Below are positions 22,875 to 34,800 of a stretch of DNA of 64,000 bases, in pieces (the first letter of the stretch is position 1; every line of letters starts with the position of its first letter). The position numbers and the translations under genes are program-made. A model generated the notes under the pieces. It was given only the letters and a program-made list of their open reading frames with translations, made no database searches and was not told the origin of the DNA. The DNA is from Ectobius pallidus. Its lineage: Eukaryota > Arthropoda > Insecta > Blattodea > Ectobiidae. The DNA is taken from positions 51,858,923-51,922,922 of the forward strand of contig CAXKWD010000002.1 in the NCBI GenBank assembly GCA_964059195.1, written 5' to 3'.

Positions 22875-24922
22875 TCTATATTAATAAAAATGAATTTACA
22901 AAAGGGTTGTTGCCGCATCACTTGAGAACGGCTCGACCGATTTGGCTGATTTTTGTTTTGTTGTGATCGTAATTGTCTGGAGAAGGTTTGTATGAAAGAA
23001 AATTTTTGGAAAATCCACGGGGAAAGTCGGAAATGTGATGAAATGAGGCAAAGTTAGACAAAGTTAGAGAGTTCTGCTGTCAATTGTTTACATAAAAAAA
23101 TTGAAGTGTGACAAAAGAAGTGTGGCATTCACAGTTTGAGAGTTCCACTTTCACATGTTTTCATAACAAAACAAACAAAAACAAAAGTGAGTCTTGCAAC
23201 CAAACCAATTCGAAAGTGTGTTATCCATTCATTTTGACTTTTGAGAATGCAAGTCCGTGTAAACAAATGCACGTGGTTTGAACCACACCACACATCATGC
23301 TACAAGACAATATAGTGCGGTATTAGATTTTATTTTTATAACAGTAAAAGCTCATAAAATGTGACGAAAATTCTTAAGATAACAATATCAACTTATTGCA
23401 AATGTTTCAACGTATTGCGAAACGTGGCATTCGTGATATAACCCTCCAGTTTGCGAGAGTCATTGTTGTGAATAATATAAACATACAAATTTCAGTGAAC
23501 AGCGAAACGTGGTGTTTATAATTTATAACCCAGTCTGTGAGAAGCATTAAACATAATGACTGAAATTCAACCAGGCCCAAGTGGCATAATTAAAAATAAG
23601 AGAGGTAAATCTTTGCGAAGTGGACAGAAGGAAATTATATTGAATGTGTTTAATGGGTTTAAAAAATATATATCCAGCCCTTGCAATTGAGGACGTTGTA
23701 AAATTGACATCTGAATTCACCGGTATATGTACCAGAAGTATCTGGAAAGTGCGTAGTGAATACAGAGACTCTGGTGTAGTGAAAACTCCCCCAAGAAAGG
23801 CTGAAAAGCTGCTTAGTGTTTTAGATAACATTGATGACGTTGTGAAAAGTGCTATTCGAGCAAAAGTTCATCAATTCTTTTTTGATAACATACCTCCAAC
23901 TGTGGATAAACTTCTTTGTGCTGTCAATGAGGACTCCGACCTACCTAATTTTAAAAGAACAACAATTTATAAGTTATTGTTGGACATTGGAATGAAATAT
24001 GTGAAAAGAAGTGAGGTTAATGTTATAGTAGATCGTGATGATATTGTACTTTGGAGAAGACGATATCTTAGAGCTGTACGGCAATACCGAGCAGAGGGTC
24101 GAAAATTTTATTACTTAGGCGAGACATGGGTAAATGCAGGACACACCACCCCTAAAATTTGGCATGACACTACTGTTGAATCAAAGGAAAAAGCTTTTAG
24201 GGCAGGATTAAGTCAAGGTTTAAAAAATCCTATGGGTAAGGGGAAACGCCTAATAGTTACGCATATAGGTAGTGAAACAGGCTTCGTAGATGGGGGTTTG
24301 CTCATTTTTGAGTCAAAGAAAACAGGTGAGTACCACGAAGACATGAATGGAGAGGTATTCCGTAACTGGTTTGCTAATGTTTTGCCGAAACTTGAACCCA
24401 ACAGTTTAATAGTTATGGACAATGCATCATACCACAGTGTGAAACACTATCGGCGTCCAAATACTTCAAGAAAAGAATGTAACATTTAATGATAAAAGTG
24501 TTAAGGCATAGTTAGTGATCTTAGCACAGGAATTCGCGGACAAAGATGAAAATAAATATGTGGTTGATGATATGGCAAATAAAGTGGGCCATCAAGTACT
24601 GAGGTTGCCCCCTTATCATAGCAATTTGAATCCAATTGAACTGGTATGGAGTTTTATCAAAGGGTTTGTGGCCAGAAATAACAAAACTTTTTAATTATGC
24701 GATGTTAGGAAACGGTTTGACAGAGCAGTATTGATGGTGACGCCAGAAATGTGGCAAAAGGAAATCAAGCATGTAGTGGCTATATCTAGCGTTTTCTGAG
24801 GAAATAGTTTAAGTGTTCTTCCTCATTTCAAGTTCTATGTAGGCCTACAAATCGAAAGTCCTTCATAAGTTAATTTCAAATTACAAAATAAAAACCCGGG
24901 CGACCCGGGCCTTTTAAGTTAG
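22875..24922 (+). mobile_element. Helitron-like element carrying a transposase gene
   Basis: The left end TCTATATTAATAAAAATGAA and about 330 bp after it match the element at 43888. The right end (TTCATAAGTTAATTTCAAAT...AAACCCGGG-CGACCCGGG-CCTTTTAAGTTAG) matches 44480-44543. These ends have Helitron features: 5' TC, a 3' GC-rich hairpin, a CTAG-type terminus (here TTAG) and no TIRs, with A before and T after. Between them lies about 1.65 kb that is absent from the 43888 copy and encodes a DDE_3 transposase. No Rep/helicase ORF is present, so mobility would depend on another element. Confidence 0.7.
23556..24799 (+). pseudogene. DDE_3 / Tc1-mariner-superfamily transposase, inactivated
   Basis: Reads from the ATG at 23556 (TEIQPGPSG, SLRSGQKEIILNVFNGFKK), then shifts frame in an A-run near 23662 into a 281-codon ORF. 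That ORF has a helix-turn-helix region (EDVVKLTSEFTGICTRSIWK), a linker (RDDIVLWRRRYLRAVRQYR) and the catalytic core: KFYYLGETWVNAGHT, SLIVMDNASYHS, then after another disruption near 24480, LPPYHSNLNPIELVWSFIKG. In this family the first block normally reads YLDETW. Here codon 24118-24120 is GGC, so the first catalytic Asp is Gly. The second Asp (in MDNA) and the Glu (in NPIELVW) are present. A further nonsense TAA falls after ARNNKTF. The normal end appears to be the TGA at 24797. With a lost catalytic residue, at least two frameshifts and stops, it cannot be active. It sits inside Helitron-like ends. Upstream, an ~84-bp segment is tandemly duplicated (CGAAACGTGG at about 23419 and 23503). 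Confidence 0.9.
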
Positions 24923-25330
24923 TATTATTATAAAATTTACTTATGATACACTTTTTTCCCTCTCCCTATACCATAGGTACTAGAGGGAGAGGAAGTATTG
25001 TATTTAACTCCGTAATTCCAAGTAGAGATTTAACGTAAATTCACGATTTGAGGTCCTCTGAGCCCAAAAATACTAATTCGTAAACTTGTCTGTGTGTATG
25101 TGTCTGTGTGTCTGAGCAGCCTAGCTCTAGGAAAAAAAACTTGCATGAAAACAAGATTCTGTAATTAGGTTAGGTATCTTTTGGGGATGTGACACGGATA
25201 TTTGGGTACTATCTAAATTAATGTACTAATAGCCTATTTGGGAAGAATTACTGGGTATTTTTTGCAATTATCTGAATTTATGTAGATTAATTGAAAATTT
25301 GTACTCTCTGGGTATGTGTACTGGACGATT
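24923..25330. other. No gene; one hairpin
   Basis: A perfect-stem hairpin, CCTCTCCCT pairing with AGGGAGAGG, lies at about 24959-24995. The rest is unassigned. Confidence 0.5.
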
Positions 25331-25339
25331 ATTATCTGT

Positions 25340-25625
25340 GTTAGCCACGTACCTCCATATGAACAATACCACGTTCCTAGGCGCCAGAAGCACCCACATG
25401 CTTATCAATCCGCTCTAAAACTTGGAGAAATGTTCTTCTTGCAGTGAACCGATGATCCAGGTTAATTTACCAATTTATTTGTATATGTGTGTATATATAT
25501 ATATATCTTACAGATTATGGTCTCTGTTGGACATTACATGAGAATATTATAGGAGAAAAAATCCTCTGATACTAGGATCTCAAAGCTACCCGTGCCACTG
25601 CTCTACCAATTGAGCTAAGGTGTGT
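25340..25625 (-). mobile_element. Second SINE-A copy and linked repeat
   Basis: 25345-25400 matches the repeat near 1860-1915. A TA run at about 25493-25507 is followed by ACATGAGAATATTATAGGAG and, on the minus strand, a tRNA-like head with A box TTAGCTCAATTGGTAGAGC. The T arm is largely decayed (no clear B box). Order and content mark it as the same family as 1418-1526. Confidence 0.6.
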
Positions 25626-25772
25626 ACTAATAAAAAACCACTTGAAACCATTTATAAAATTTGTGAACTCATTAGACTTTCAAGCGTTGAAAAGGAATCA
25701 AGAACAATAACAATCAGAAAATGTGGTGTATCTGTGAACAGGAATTATGTTATTCACGCATCAATTTAAGAA

Positions 25773-26400
25773 TATACAGGGTGTTAATAAATAACACCGA
25801 AATATTTTACCTGTATATAGAGGGGACATAGACAAGCAACTTTTATTAGGAGAATTTTGCTCTATGGATTCAATTCTTCCTGTTATAACATAAAATATCC
25901 CAAGGATATGCACGCCACTGTCTTCTAACACTTGAAATGATGGGAAACAAAGGAACAGTGAATATTGTGTAGTGGTCGGGAAAATTGTAAAAAATGACGA
26001 TCGATATCTTACAACTCTGAGGGAAAAAAAGACAAACGAAACATTTTTGTTAGGTTTGGAATTAGGAAAAAAAAACATAATGCAGTGGCGGGCAATCACG
26101 TGATTAATCAGAAAATTTTGCAGATTATGAAAATTCTAAATTATGGTATAGCTGTTGATGAATTGTTAAGAATCAGGTTTTTATCGATCGCTAAGAAGGC
26201 ATGAAGTCAATTTAATGAAATTTTTAACCCTATTTCGCTCAATTATTGAGTTATGAGCACCAAATTTTAAGGACTTTAATGCCCTGTAGCATGCACATTT
26301 TACGTGATAGAGCAAAAATGTCCTAATAAAAGTTGCTTGTCTATATTCCCTCTATACACAGGTAAAATATTTCGGTGTTATTCATTAACACCCTGTATAA
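25773..26400. mobile_element. Tc1/mariner-type MITE
   Basis: TACAGGGTGTTAATAAATAA from 25775 is mirrored by TTATTCATTAACACCCTGTA ending at 26397. Pairing extends through CACCGAAATATTTTACCTGT (about 45 bp per arm). TA flanks both ends, the usual target duplication of this superfamily. At about 625 bp it has no transposase. The ORFs across it are incidental. Confidence 0.85.
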
Positions 26401-26449
26401 GGGCATGTAGTACTACCATGTAGTGGAGCATGCAGAGGGAATAATAACA

Positions 26450-26590
26450 AAATTAGATTCGGTTAAAATGAACTTTTATCCATTTATTTGGTTAACTATT
26501 GCTCTTAATAAATAAAAATATAATGGTTATTTGAGTACGTGTTTGTTCAGTTAACCAATTAACTTTTCTTTGGATAACCCCAGCTCTACA
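26450..26590. repeat. Repeat segment shared with ~2.0 kb
   Basis: GGTTATTTGAG...TTTGTTCAGTTAACCAATTAAC, then GGATAACCCCAGCT, resembles 2072-2140 (see that entry). Confidence 0.5.
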
Positions 26591-27728
26591 ATACGGCCGC
26601 CTTGCTTAATATGTATAAGTTAGAGTGACCCTTAATACTTCTTAAGTGAATTGCACTCAATTAGAGGTTTCTGTCAACAAAATTTCCTGTAATGTTCTCT
26701 CTCTCTCTTTCTTGTTTGTTATTTTCATTAACCGTTTGTAATTTGCGTTTTCTTATTTTGTAAATTCAAAATAGCAGCGATCCAATTCAAAATTTATATT
26801 ATCTGACCATGAGTTTATTTCGATATTATGTATAAGTTAATTATGTTATATTATTATTTTGGCATCTTTACTATTGGCCGGTATAATAGTAACTATTTGC
26901 CTCCACAGGCTATTAATCACAGTTTAGTGGTCCAAAATTAGGAGTAAAAGATATTGCAAATAAGATTAATCCGTGATTCAAACAGAATCTGACTGTGATA
27001 TTGAAGTGTGTAAAAGAGGCTTTCAATCCTGAAAGTTTGGCAGCATTCAGTGAAAATGGATGGCGTTCTCCTCTCCTACAGTTGAGGCTAGATCATTAAG
27101 TTCAAGGGAAATGAAGAAGTTGATGCCAAGTCGGATTGTATATCCAAAACCCCTGAAAAAGTTAGAATTTTCTAGGAGTGATTAAAAAAATCTCACGAGC
27201 AATTCACATACCTTGTGGGAGATATATTTCTAGAATATACTACAGCTTTCCCAATTTCGGGATTGCATATTACGAACCTACCAACGCAACTTAACAAGAT
27301 AAAAAAACTGAGTTACAAGAAAAAAAAATTACAATAAAGGGAATAACATAAATGACAGGAAAATATTGGTAGCTACAGGGGACAGACATAGAGTACATAA
27401 TACAAATATTAACAGAATCAATACATTTTTCTAAAATTATGAAATGTCAGTTTAGACATAAAATCACTGTTGGGTATATAAATGGTTTCTGCGAATTGAA
27501 TGAGACCCCTTTGTTGCCGCTTTTAGGTCTAAATAACGAGTTTGCAAGTAAAATATTCATAGGCCTATAATAATATTTTAGAGGGAAAAAATTACAATCT
27601 GTTTCCTGAGCAACGTCATGATTTTCATTAAAACCATAGAGATACCAACGCCGTCGTAAAATAAGACAGAACAACAACGACAACAACACAACCATAGAAA
27701 CAAAATTAAATTTTATATTATGTTAAAG
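26591..27728. other. No gene seen
   Basis: Unassigned AT-rich DNA upstream of the exon-like array. Short ORFs have no recognisable content. Confidence 0.5.
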
Positions 27729-28365
27729 TCATCAGCGGAAGATGCAGACTTCTTCCAAGTCAGTACCGAACCAGCGTCCCGGCGGAGGTCATGGACCCTG
27801 AAGATTACGAGAGATGGGTCCATGGCGAGAAAATGAAAGCGACGCTGCAGTAGGGAAGCTCCGTATAACTTTAATACTGGTGAGTTGCATCGCTCAGGTA
27901 TCTGTATTTTCCTCTTTTGTAACTGAATAGTTCAGGTGAAGGATTCATGGCCTTATGCTGAAGAGTATGGTGTCGTGGTCTTTGTCCTGTGAACTATTCA
28001 GATTGTGAACTGGTTTTAACTTAATTTTTTTGGTATGTTACAGATCTATTACTACCGAAACGGCGTCCCAGCGAAGGTCATGGGCCCTGAAGATTTATGG
28101 AGGGGTCCATGGCGAGAAAGGTCATGGGCCCCGAAGATTTATGGAGGGGGGTCCATGGCAAGAAAGGCAAAGCGACGCTGGAGTAGGGAAGCCCTGTATT
28201 AGCATCTGTACTTGTGAGTTGGATCGCTCTGGAATAAATACGTTCCTCTTTAACACATCCAGGCCCACAATTTGATGAACATTCAAAATGTCCTATATGT
28301 AGATAAATTGTATTATATAGGTCATATTAGTACATAAAAACCGAAAAATGCAAGATTACCCGTTT

Positions 28366-28642
28366 GTAAAGTAAAAGTAAAGTGTTCTCTATACAGGCCA
28401 TGGAGGCCCAAAGGTTTCCAGGAGCTTGAGGCTCCCCGATTTTAGACATTCAAAACATGGCCGCCTTTAACCCCTAGGATTGCTCCTGGTACTAATTTCT
28501 GTTAGGGGCTGAGTCTACCCCAGACCATAGTACCACCAGAAGGTTTAGGCTAATTGAAAAATCTCTACGACCTCATCGGGAATCAAGCCCGCAATCTTCC
28601 GGATTGTAGCGCATTGCCTGAACCACTACGCCACGACGTACG
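28366..28642 (-). mobile_element. SINE (family B), minus-strand copy
   Basis: On the minus strand: a tRNA-like head GTGGCGTAGTGGTTCAGG (A box) and GGGCTTGATTCCC (B box), then a body with AGTACCAGGAGCAATCCTAG and GGGCCTCCATGGCCTGTATA, and a tail CTTTACTTTTACTTTAC. It aligns along its whole length with the plus-strand copy at 41026-41337. Confidence 0.85.
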
Positions 28643-28648
28643 TCAATA

Positions 28649-28697
<49 letters not shown>

Positions 28698-28733
28698 TAA
28701 TAATAATGGTAATAATAATAACAATAATAATAA
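28643..28733. repeat. (AAT)n microsatellite
   Basis: Long ATA/AAT trinucleotide run with a few interruptions, directly upstream of the SINE head. Confidence 0.95.
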
Positions 28734-31091
28734 ATATGTGCACTTATCTCTATAGGCAAGATTAAATTTTCATGTTCAAGTCTTCAGCAACTATGGCGGG
28801 AAAAAATAAATGAACGAATTATATTGTTCTTAAAATATGCTCATTAAGGGGTCTATAACATTTTATTTTCAATCCTCTTTCACTTAGGGTATATTGCAAT
28901 GAATGATTATGTTCAAATAGCATACAAATCAGGACTAAAACATTTATTTCAGTTTCAGGACCACTGGTTCGTTACCCACAGTAAGAAAACAATAGAAATG
29001 TAGATGCAGATGCAAAATGTCATAACTTCTACATACTTTCACAAAGAAATTAGTATTGGGGCTTGAAATAAAACTTATGAAAGCCATAAAAATCCACCAG
29101 GCTAAATTTTCATATTCGTATTTGGATATTAAAAAAAATATGGTTTTAACTTTCTAAATTTCATAAAAATATCATACATTAGCCTACATATCCTTAATGT
29201 GAACAATAATGTGAATATTGAAAATCAATATGGTGGATCTGTTTATTAAAACATCCTGAGGAGTCTCTGAAAATTTCATGCAATTACATTCAATAACGTC
29301 TAAGTTATTACTTATTACACTTTGAAACTGATAAATGTAAAAATCACAGTATTCGGTAAACGCAAAAAGGGGTTAAAACTGGTTGTAAAATCATTGCTAT
29401 AAACAATAAAGACGTTATATGCAGGTAAATCGAAAATGGACTCGAGTAAACTACCCTCTAAGTAAATTTATATAAAACAAATATATCTATTTTATTAGTC
29501 ATAAATAGGAGGTTCCAAATTTGCATTTTTACTACAACCGTTAGAGCCAATACTTCCTCTACACTACGCATATGCGAGAAAGTAAAATGGCTGCCGATCA
29601 GCTGTCAGACGTCATAGTGCAATGCTGTTTTTAATAAATCTAAATTGAATAGATTTTATATGGAATTTAAAAAAAAAATACACTTTTTTGGTCCATTTTT
29701 TCATCACAAGTCCCCCAATTAAGGCTCAAGGCTCCATGTGAATATTTTAACAAATCAAGTACCGGTATATGTACTCCTCAGTCTTCATTAGCTTTATTAG
29801 CTTCTGTTTTGCGTCCTAAACATATGATATTTGTTTCAAGTGGATTAAAACTCAACAGTTCATACAAGAGAATGATGGCCTTAGCTGAAGGGCATGGTAT
29901 CATGATCTTTCTCCACTGAACTATTCAGATTGTGAACTGATTTTAATTCAATTTTATATGGTATGTTACAGATCTCTTGCTACCGAAACGGCGTCTTGGC
30001 GAAGGTCATGGGCCCTGAAGATTTATGGAGTGGGGTCCATGGCGAGAAAGGTCATGGGCCCCGAAGATTTATGGAGGGGGGTCCATGGCGAGAAAGGAAA
30101 AGCGACGCTGGAGTAGGGAAGTCCTGTATAACATCTATACTGGTGAGTTGCATTTCTCTGGAGCCTTTTGTTCCTCTTTTATAACTGAATAGTTCAGGTG
30201 AAGGATTCATGGCCTTATGCTGAAGAGTATGGTGTCGTGGTCTTTGGCCTGTGAACTATTCAGATTATGAACTGGTTTTAATTTCATTTTTATATACGTT
30301 GCAGTTGCCGGAAGAAGAGACGAGGACTTCTTCAAGGCCTGTACTGAAGCAGCGTCCCGGCGTAGGACTGGTTTTCTCAACACTAATAAGGATACAAGCT
30401 ACCAAGCAGCATCGGCGAACTACCCGACCGAAGACCCAGAATTCATCGATGTCAGTACCGAAACGGCGTCCCGACGGAGGTCATGGGCCCCGAAGATTTA
30501 TGGAGGGGGTCCATGGCGAGGAAGGTCATGGGCCCCGAAGATTTATGGAGGGGGTCCATGGCGAGAAAGGAAAAGCGACGTTGGAGTAGGGAAGCCCTGT
30601 ATAACATCTATACTGGTAAATTGCTTTGCTCTGGCGTTTTTATGCTCCTTTTTACCATCTGAATAGGTCATATGAGAGATTCGTGGCCTTATGCTGAAGA
30701 GTATGGTGTCGAGACATGTCTCCAGTGAACTATTCAGATTGTGAACTGGTTTTAACTAGATTTTTTATGGTATGTTACAGATCAATGGGGAAGACAAACT
30801 TCATCTTTATGAGTACCGAAACGGCGTCCCGGCGAAGGTCATGGGCCCTGAAGATTTATGGAGGGGGGTCCATGGCGAGAAAGGCAAAGCGACGCTGGAG
30901 TAGGGAAGCCCTGTATAACATCTATACTGGTGAGTTGGATTGCTCTGGAGTCTTTTATACCTCTTTTATAACTGAATAGTTCAGGTGAAGGATTCATGAC
31001 CTTATGCTGAAGAGTATGGTGTAGTGGTCTTTGGCCTGTGAACTATTCAGATTGTGAACTGGTTTTAATTTCATTTTTATATACGTTGCAG

Positions 31092-31414
31092 TTGCCAGCC
31101 GAAGAGACGAGGACTTCTTCAAGGCCTGTACCGAATTAGCATCCCGGCGTAGACTGGTTTTGTCAGCATTAAGAAGGACACAAGCTACCAAGCAGCATCG
31201 GCAAACGTCATCGGCGAACTACCAAACCGAAGACGCAGAGTTCATCGATGTCAGTACCGAAACGGCGTCTCAGCAAAGGTCATGGGCCCTGAAGATTTTT
31301 GGAGGGGGTCCATGGCGAGAGAAGTCATGGGCCCCGAAGATTTATGGAGGGGGTCCATGGCTAGAAAGACATAGCGACGCTGGAGTAGGGAAGCGCTGTA
31401 TAACATCTATACTG
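31092..31414 (+). pseudogene. Array exon with full-length open frame
   Basis: Of the complete long blocks, this one stays open from acceptor (phase 1) to donor for 107 codons. It contains RRDEDFFKACTELASRRR near its start and TEDAEFIDVSTETASQQR about 30 residues later, in one frame. These are two copies of the same motif. They are followed by two 15-residue units (SWALKIFGGGPWREK, SWAPKIYGGGPWLER). In most sister blocks an extra G after CGGCGTAG shifts these halves apart. It may therefore represent the ancestral frame. Function unknown. It may be a decayed coding exon or part of a spliced non-coding transcript. Confidence 0.45.
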
Positions 31415-31885
31415 GTGAGTTGCATTTCCCTAGAGCCTTTTATTCCTCTTTTATAACTGAATAGTTCAGCTGAAGGATTCATGGCCTTATGCTGAAGAGT
31501 ATGGTGTCGTGGTCTTTGTCCTGTGAACTATTCAGATTCTGAACTGGTTTTAATTCCATTTTTATATACGTTGCAGTTGCCGGAAGAAGAGACGAGGACT
31601 TCTTCAAGGCCTGTACCGAACCAGCGTCCCGGCCTAGGAGTTGTTTTCTCAACACTAATAAAGATACAAGCTACCAAGCAGCATCACAGATATATAGAGA
31701 TAGATCGGCAATGGTGTATGCTGTACCATTGGCGGCAGTGAAGCCACGTGATGCAAGGACCGCCATATTACTACACTGCAGCAGCTGATCGTGTACATGC
31801 TATACAAGTGCGTTACAGCGATGTGAATTTTAGCATTTTAGCTAATAATGTAATTGGACTGAGGAGTATAAATACTTTTTCTAAA

Positions 31886-34800
31886 ATGGTGAATACCTGT
31901 GTGGTATTCGGGTGTAATTTTTCATACTACGACAGAAAGAAACAAGGAAAGGAACACGTTTCAATACATGCGTAAGTAGGCATTTCATTATTATTATTAT
32001 TGTTAGCCATTTCATGCATTATGCATGCTTTAGTTTCTAGGAATGTATTATATGGTTGTAAATAACCATAACCTAATATTGTTAACTATTTCATACACTG
32101 TAAATAGTCATATATTACTTTAGCATTTAGAAATTGCAAATCAACTTAACCTCAATTTATGTGTATTTTTTGCATTGTAAATAATATGCTTTAGTTACTA
32201 GGAATGTTTTATGTTTTTATAAATAACTGTAAGCATACATTGATAGTTATTTCTTGTATTATTCATACTTCCTTAAGAATTTAAGCATGTGTTATAATAT
32301 TTGTAGGCCCTAAGTAATTATTAACATATAAGCCATCTTATGCACTATAATTAATATTCTTATGTTATACTTCATGTTATGTTTGTAAATAACTCTAACC
32401 TTAATATACCTCTAGGTACAAAAATGGTTAAACTTTTGGATAGTAAATAAATAAGTAGGCCCTTATGATATGCATGCAGGAATACCTACCGTATCTAATT
32501 AATTGCATCATTTATTTGAGTTTAATAATTAACATATTTAATATTTATTTATTTATTTCAGAGTTCCTAAGAAGAAGGACATTCGGGAAGCATGGATAAA
32601 GGCGATCAACAGAAAGAATTGGCAACCGACTACAGCTTCAGGTGTGTGCTCTCAACATTTTCGTCCCGAAGATATGGACTATACTGGCCAAACCAGGAGG
32701 CTGAGAGAAGGAGCAGTTCCCTCTGTATTTCCTTCTTATCCTGTGCATTTGCAGAAGCGACATGTAGTCCCACGGAAACCACCTAAAGTGAGACATGTGT
32801 CTTCAAAACCTGATATCGCTACGTGTGCCAGTGAAATCACAATAACAGAAACTGTCAAGATTGAAGTTGGTGTAAATTCTGGTGAGAATAGTATTGGTAC
32901 ATGTGACAATAGTGGTGGCTCTGAACCATTAACACCCCGGAAAAGAACATTAATGACCCAATTGAGTGAGAAAAATGTTGAGCTTTGCAGTGCAAGAAAG
33001 AAAATAAAGATTTTGCAGCAAAAGGTACGACGGCATGAGAAAAAATTAAAATATGACAGAGAAGTTATTGACTTGTTAGTGAAAGAAAAACTCATTCTTG
33101 AAAATAATGCTGAAATATTAAAAAATTCACTCCCTTCTGATGTATGCTGCTTGTTAGACAGAGCAGCGCAGAGTGCTGGAACCAGAGTAAGTAAACACGG
33201 CTTGGCATATGAACCTTTGTTAAGATCATTTGCATTGACCTTGCACTATTTCTCACCAAAAGCATATGAGTTTGTACGGTTGAAGTTCAATAATTCATTG
33301 CCTAGTACAAGGACAATACGTTCCTGGTATATGAAAATTGATTGTGAACCAGGTCTGTGCACTGAAGCTTTTAATGCAATTGCATGTAAAGTTAGAGAAA
33401 GCAACGAGAAGGCTCAAGTTCCTATAGTATGCCTCTCTATTGATGATATGTGCCTGAAGGAACATGTAGAATATACTGGAAATAAAATTATAGGTTATGT
33501 AGATGTTGGTACCGAAATTAATAATGACAGTTTACCCACGGCAAAAATGGCCTGTGTAATTATGTGTACAGCAGTAAATGATACCTGGAAGATCCCTTGT
33601 GGCTATTTTTTTATCGATTCACTCTCAGGTCAGGAAAGAGCATTTTTAATGTCAAGTTGCATCGACAAATTGCATGAAATTGGTGTCACCATAGCTGCAG
33701 TTGTATTTGATGGAGCCAGCTCCAATATAAGTATGGCCAACAACTTGGGAGCTAATTTATCTGATGCAAATAATCTCAAAACCAGTTTTCTTCACCCATC
33801 TCTGTCAGGAGCATCAGTTGCTGTATTACTTGATGCCTGTCATATGATCAAACTTGTACGCAACTGTTTAGCTGAGAAACAAATAATTTATCGCAAAGAC
33901 GGTGCAATTCGCTGGTCTTATGTGAAATCTCTATTCGAATTACAAAGTGCCGAGGGTTTGTGTCTGGCAAACAAATTAACCTCGAAACATATCAACTGGC
34001 ATAAACATAAAATGCGTGTGAGACCTGCAGTTCAGACACTTAGTAAATCAGTAGCAGAGGCACTGGATTTCTGTAATGTGGTGTTAAAGCTACAAGAATT
34101 TGAAGGTTGTGAAGAAACTGTGAAGTTCCTTAAATATATGGACAAGATATTTGATTTACTCAATTCATCCAGCAAATTTGGCAAAGCATTCAAAGCCCCA
34201 CTTGCAATGGAAAATGAAAATCTATGGAGTCCATTCATTTGTGATGCTATTGCATACATTGACTCCCTATACACTGATAAGGAATGTGAACAGAAGATTA
34301 TAACGTGTAATAGGAAGGTTGGATTTGTGGGCCTAAAAGTGTGCTTATTGTCTGTGCAGAATTTATATGACATGTTTGTAAAAACAAAAAAATGGAATAC
34401 CTTCTGACATACAAATTAAGCCAGGATCATGTAGAACTATTTTTTGGTCTCATAAGGCAACGAGGAGGTTGGAACGTTAATCCCACATGTTTGCAGTTCA
34501 AATCAGCCTTCAAACGACTGATTACCAGGAATGAACTAAAATGCATAAAAACAGGAAATTGCATTTCACAAGATAGTATACCTATCCTTAATGTAAGTAG
34601 TACTCGTGATGCGAAGAGCACTCAATTTATACAAAATGAGGATGATCCCTTATGTCTTCAGTCACCAGTTCAGATTTCTGATCATGATTATTGCCCATCT
34701 TATTCAACATTAACATTGTTGTCAGACAGTATTGTTGAATACATATCAGGTTATGTTGTTAAGAAAGTAGTCAGTTCTCTAAAGTGTGACAACTGCAAAA

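Larger units (their letters stand above)
28258..29860. other. Foreign DNA inserted into an array intron
   Basis: The intron that starts at 28214 loses the array pattern near 28257 and resumes near 29862 (GGCCTTAGCTGAAGGGCATG...), so about 1.6 kb was inserted or fused here. It includes a minus-strand SINE (28366-28642), an (AAT)n run (28643-28733) and otherwise unassigned sequence. Confidence 0.6.
27729..31684 (+). repeat. Tandem exon-like array, left part
   Basis: Blocks with consistent splice-like borders. Exon-like segments: 27729-27879, 28044-28213, 29972-30142, 30305-30615, 30781-30929, 31092-31414 and 31577-31684 (the last cut by the P element). The introns between neighbours are 27880-28043, 30143-30304, 30616-30780, 30930-31091 and 31415-31576, i.e. 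162-165 bp, starting GTGAGTTG or GTAAATTG and ending GTATGTTACAG or ATACGTTGCAG. There are two acceptor/exon types: short (about 150-171 bp) and long (311-323 bp). Each exon encodes a motif of the form D/E-x-x-F-(F/I)-x-x-(S/C)-T-E-x-A-S-R-R-R, and most carry one or two copies of a 45-bp unit (SWALKIYGGGPWRER). I do not recognise the protein. Variable G-run lengths break the frame in most blocks. Confidence 0.75.
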
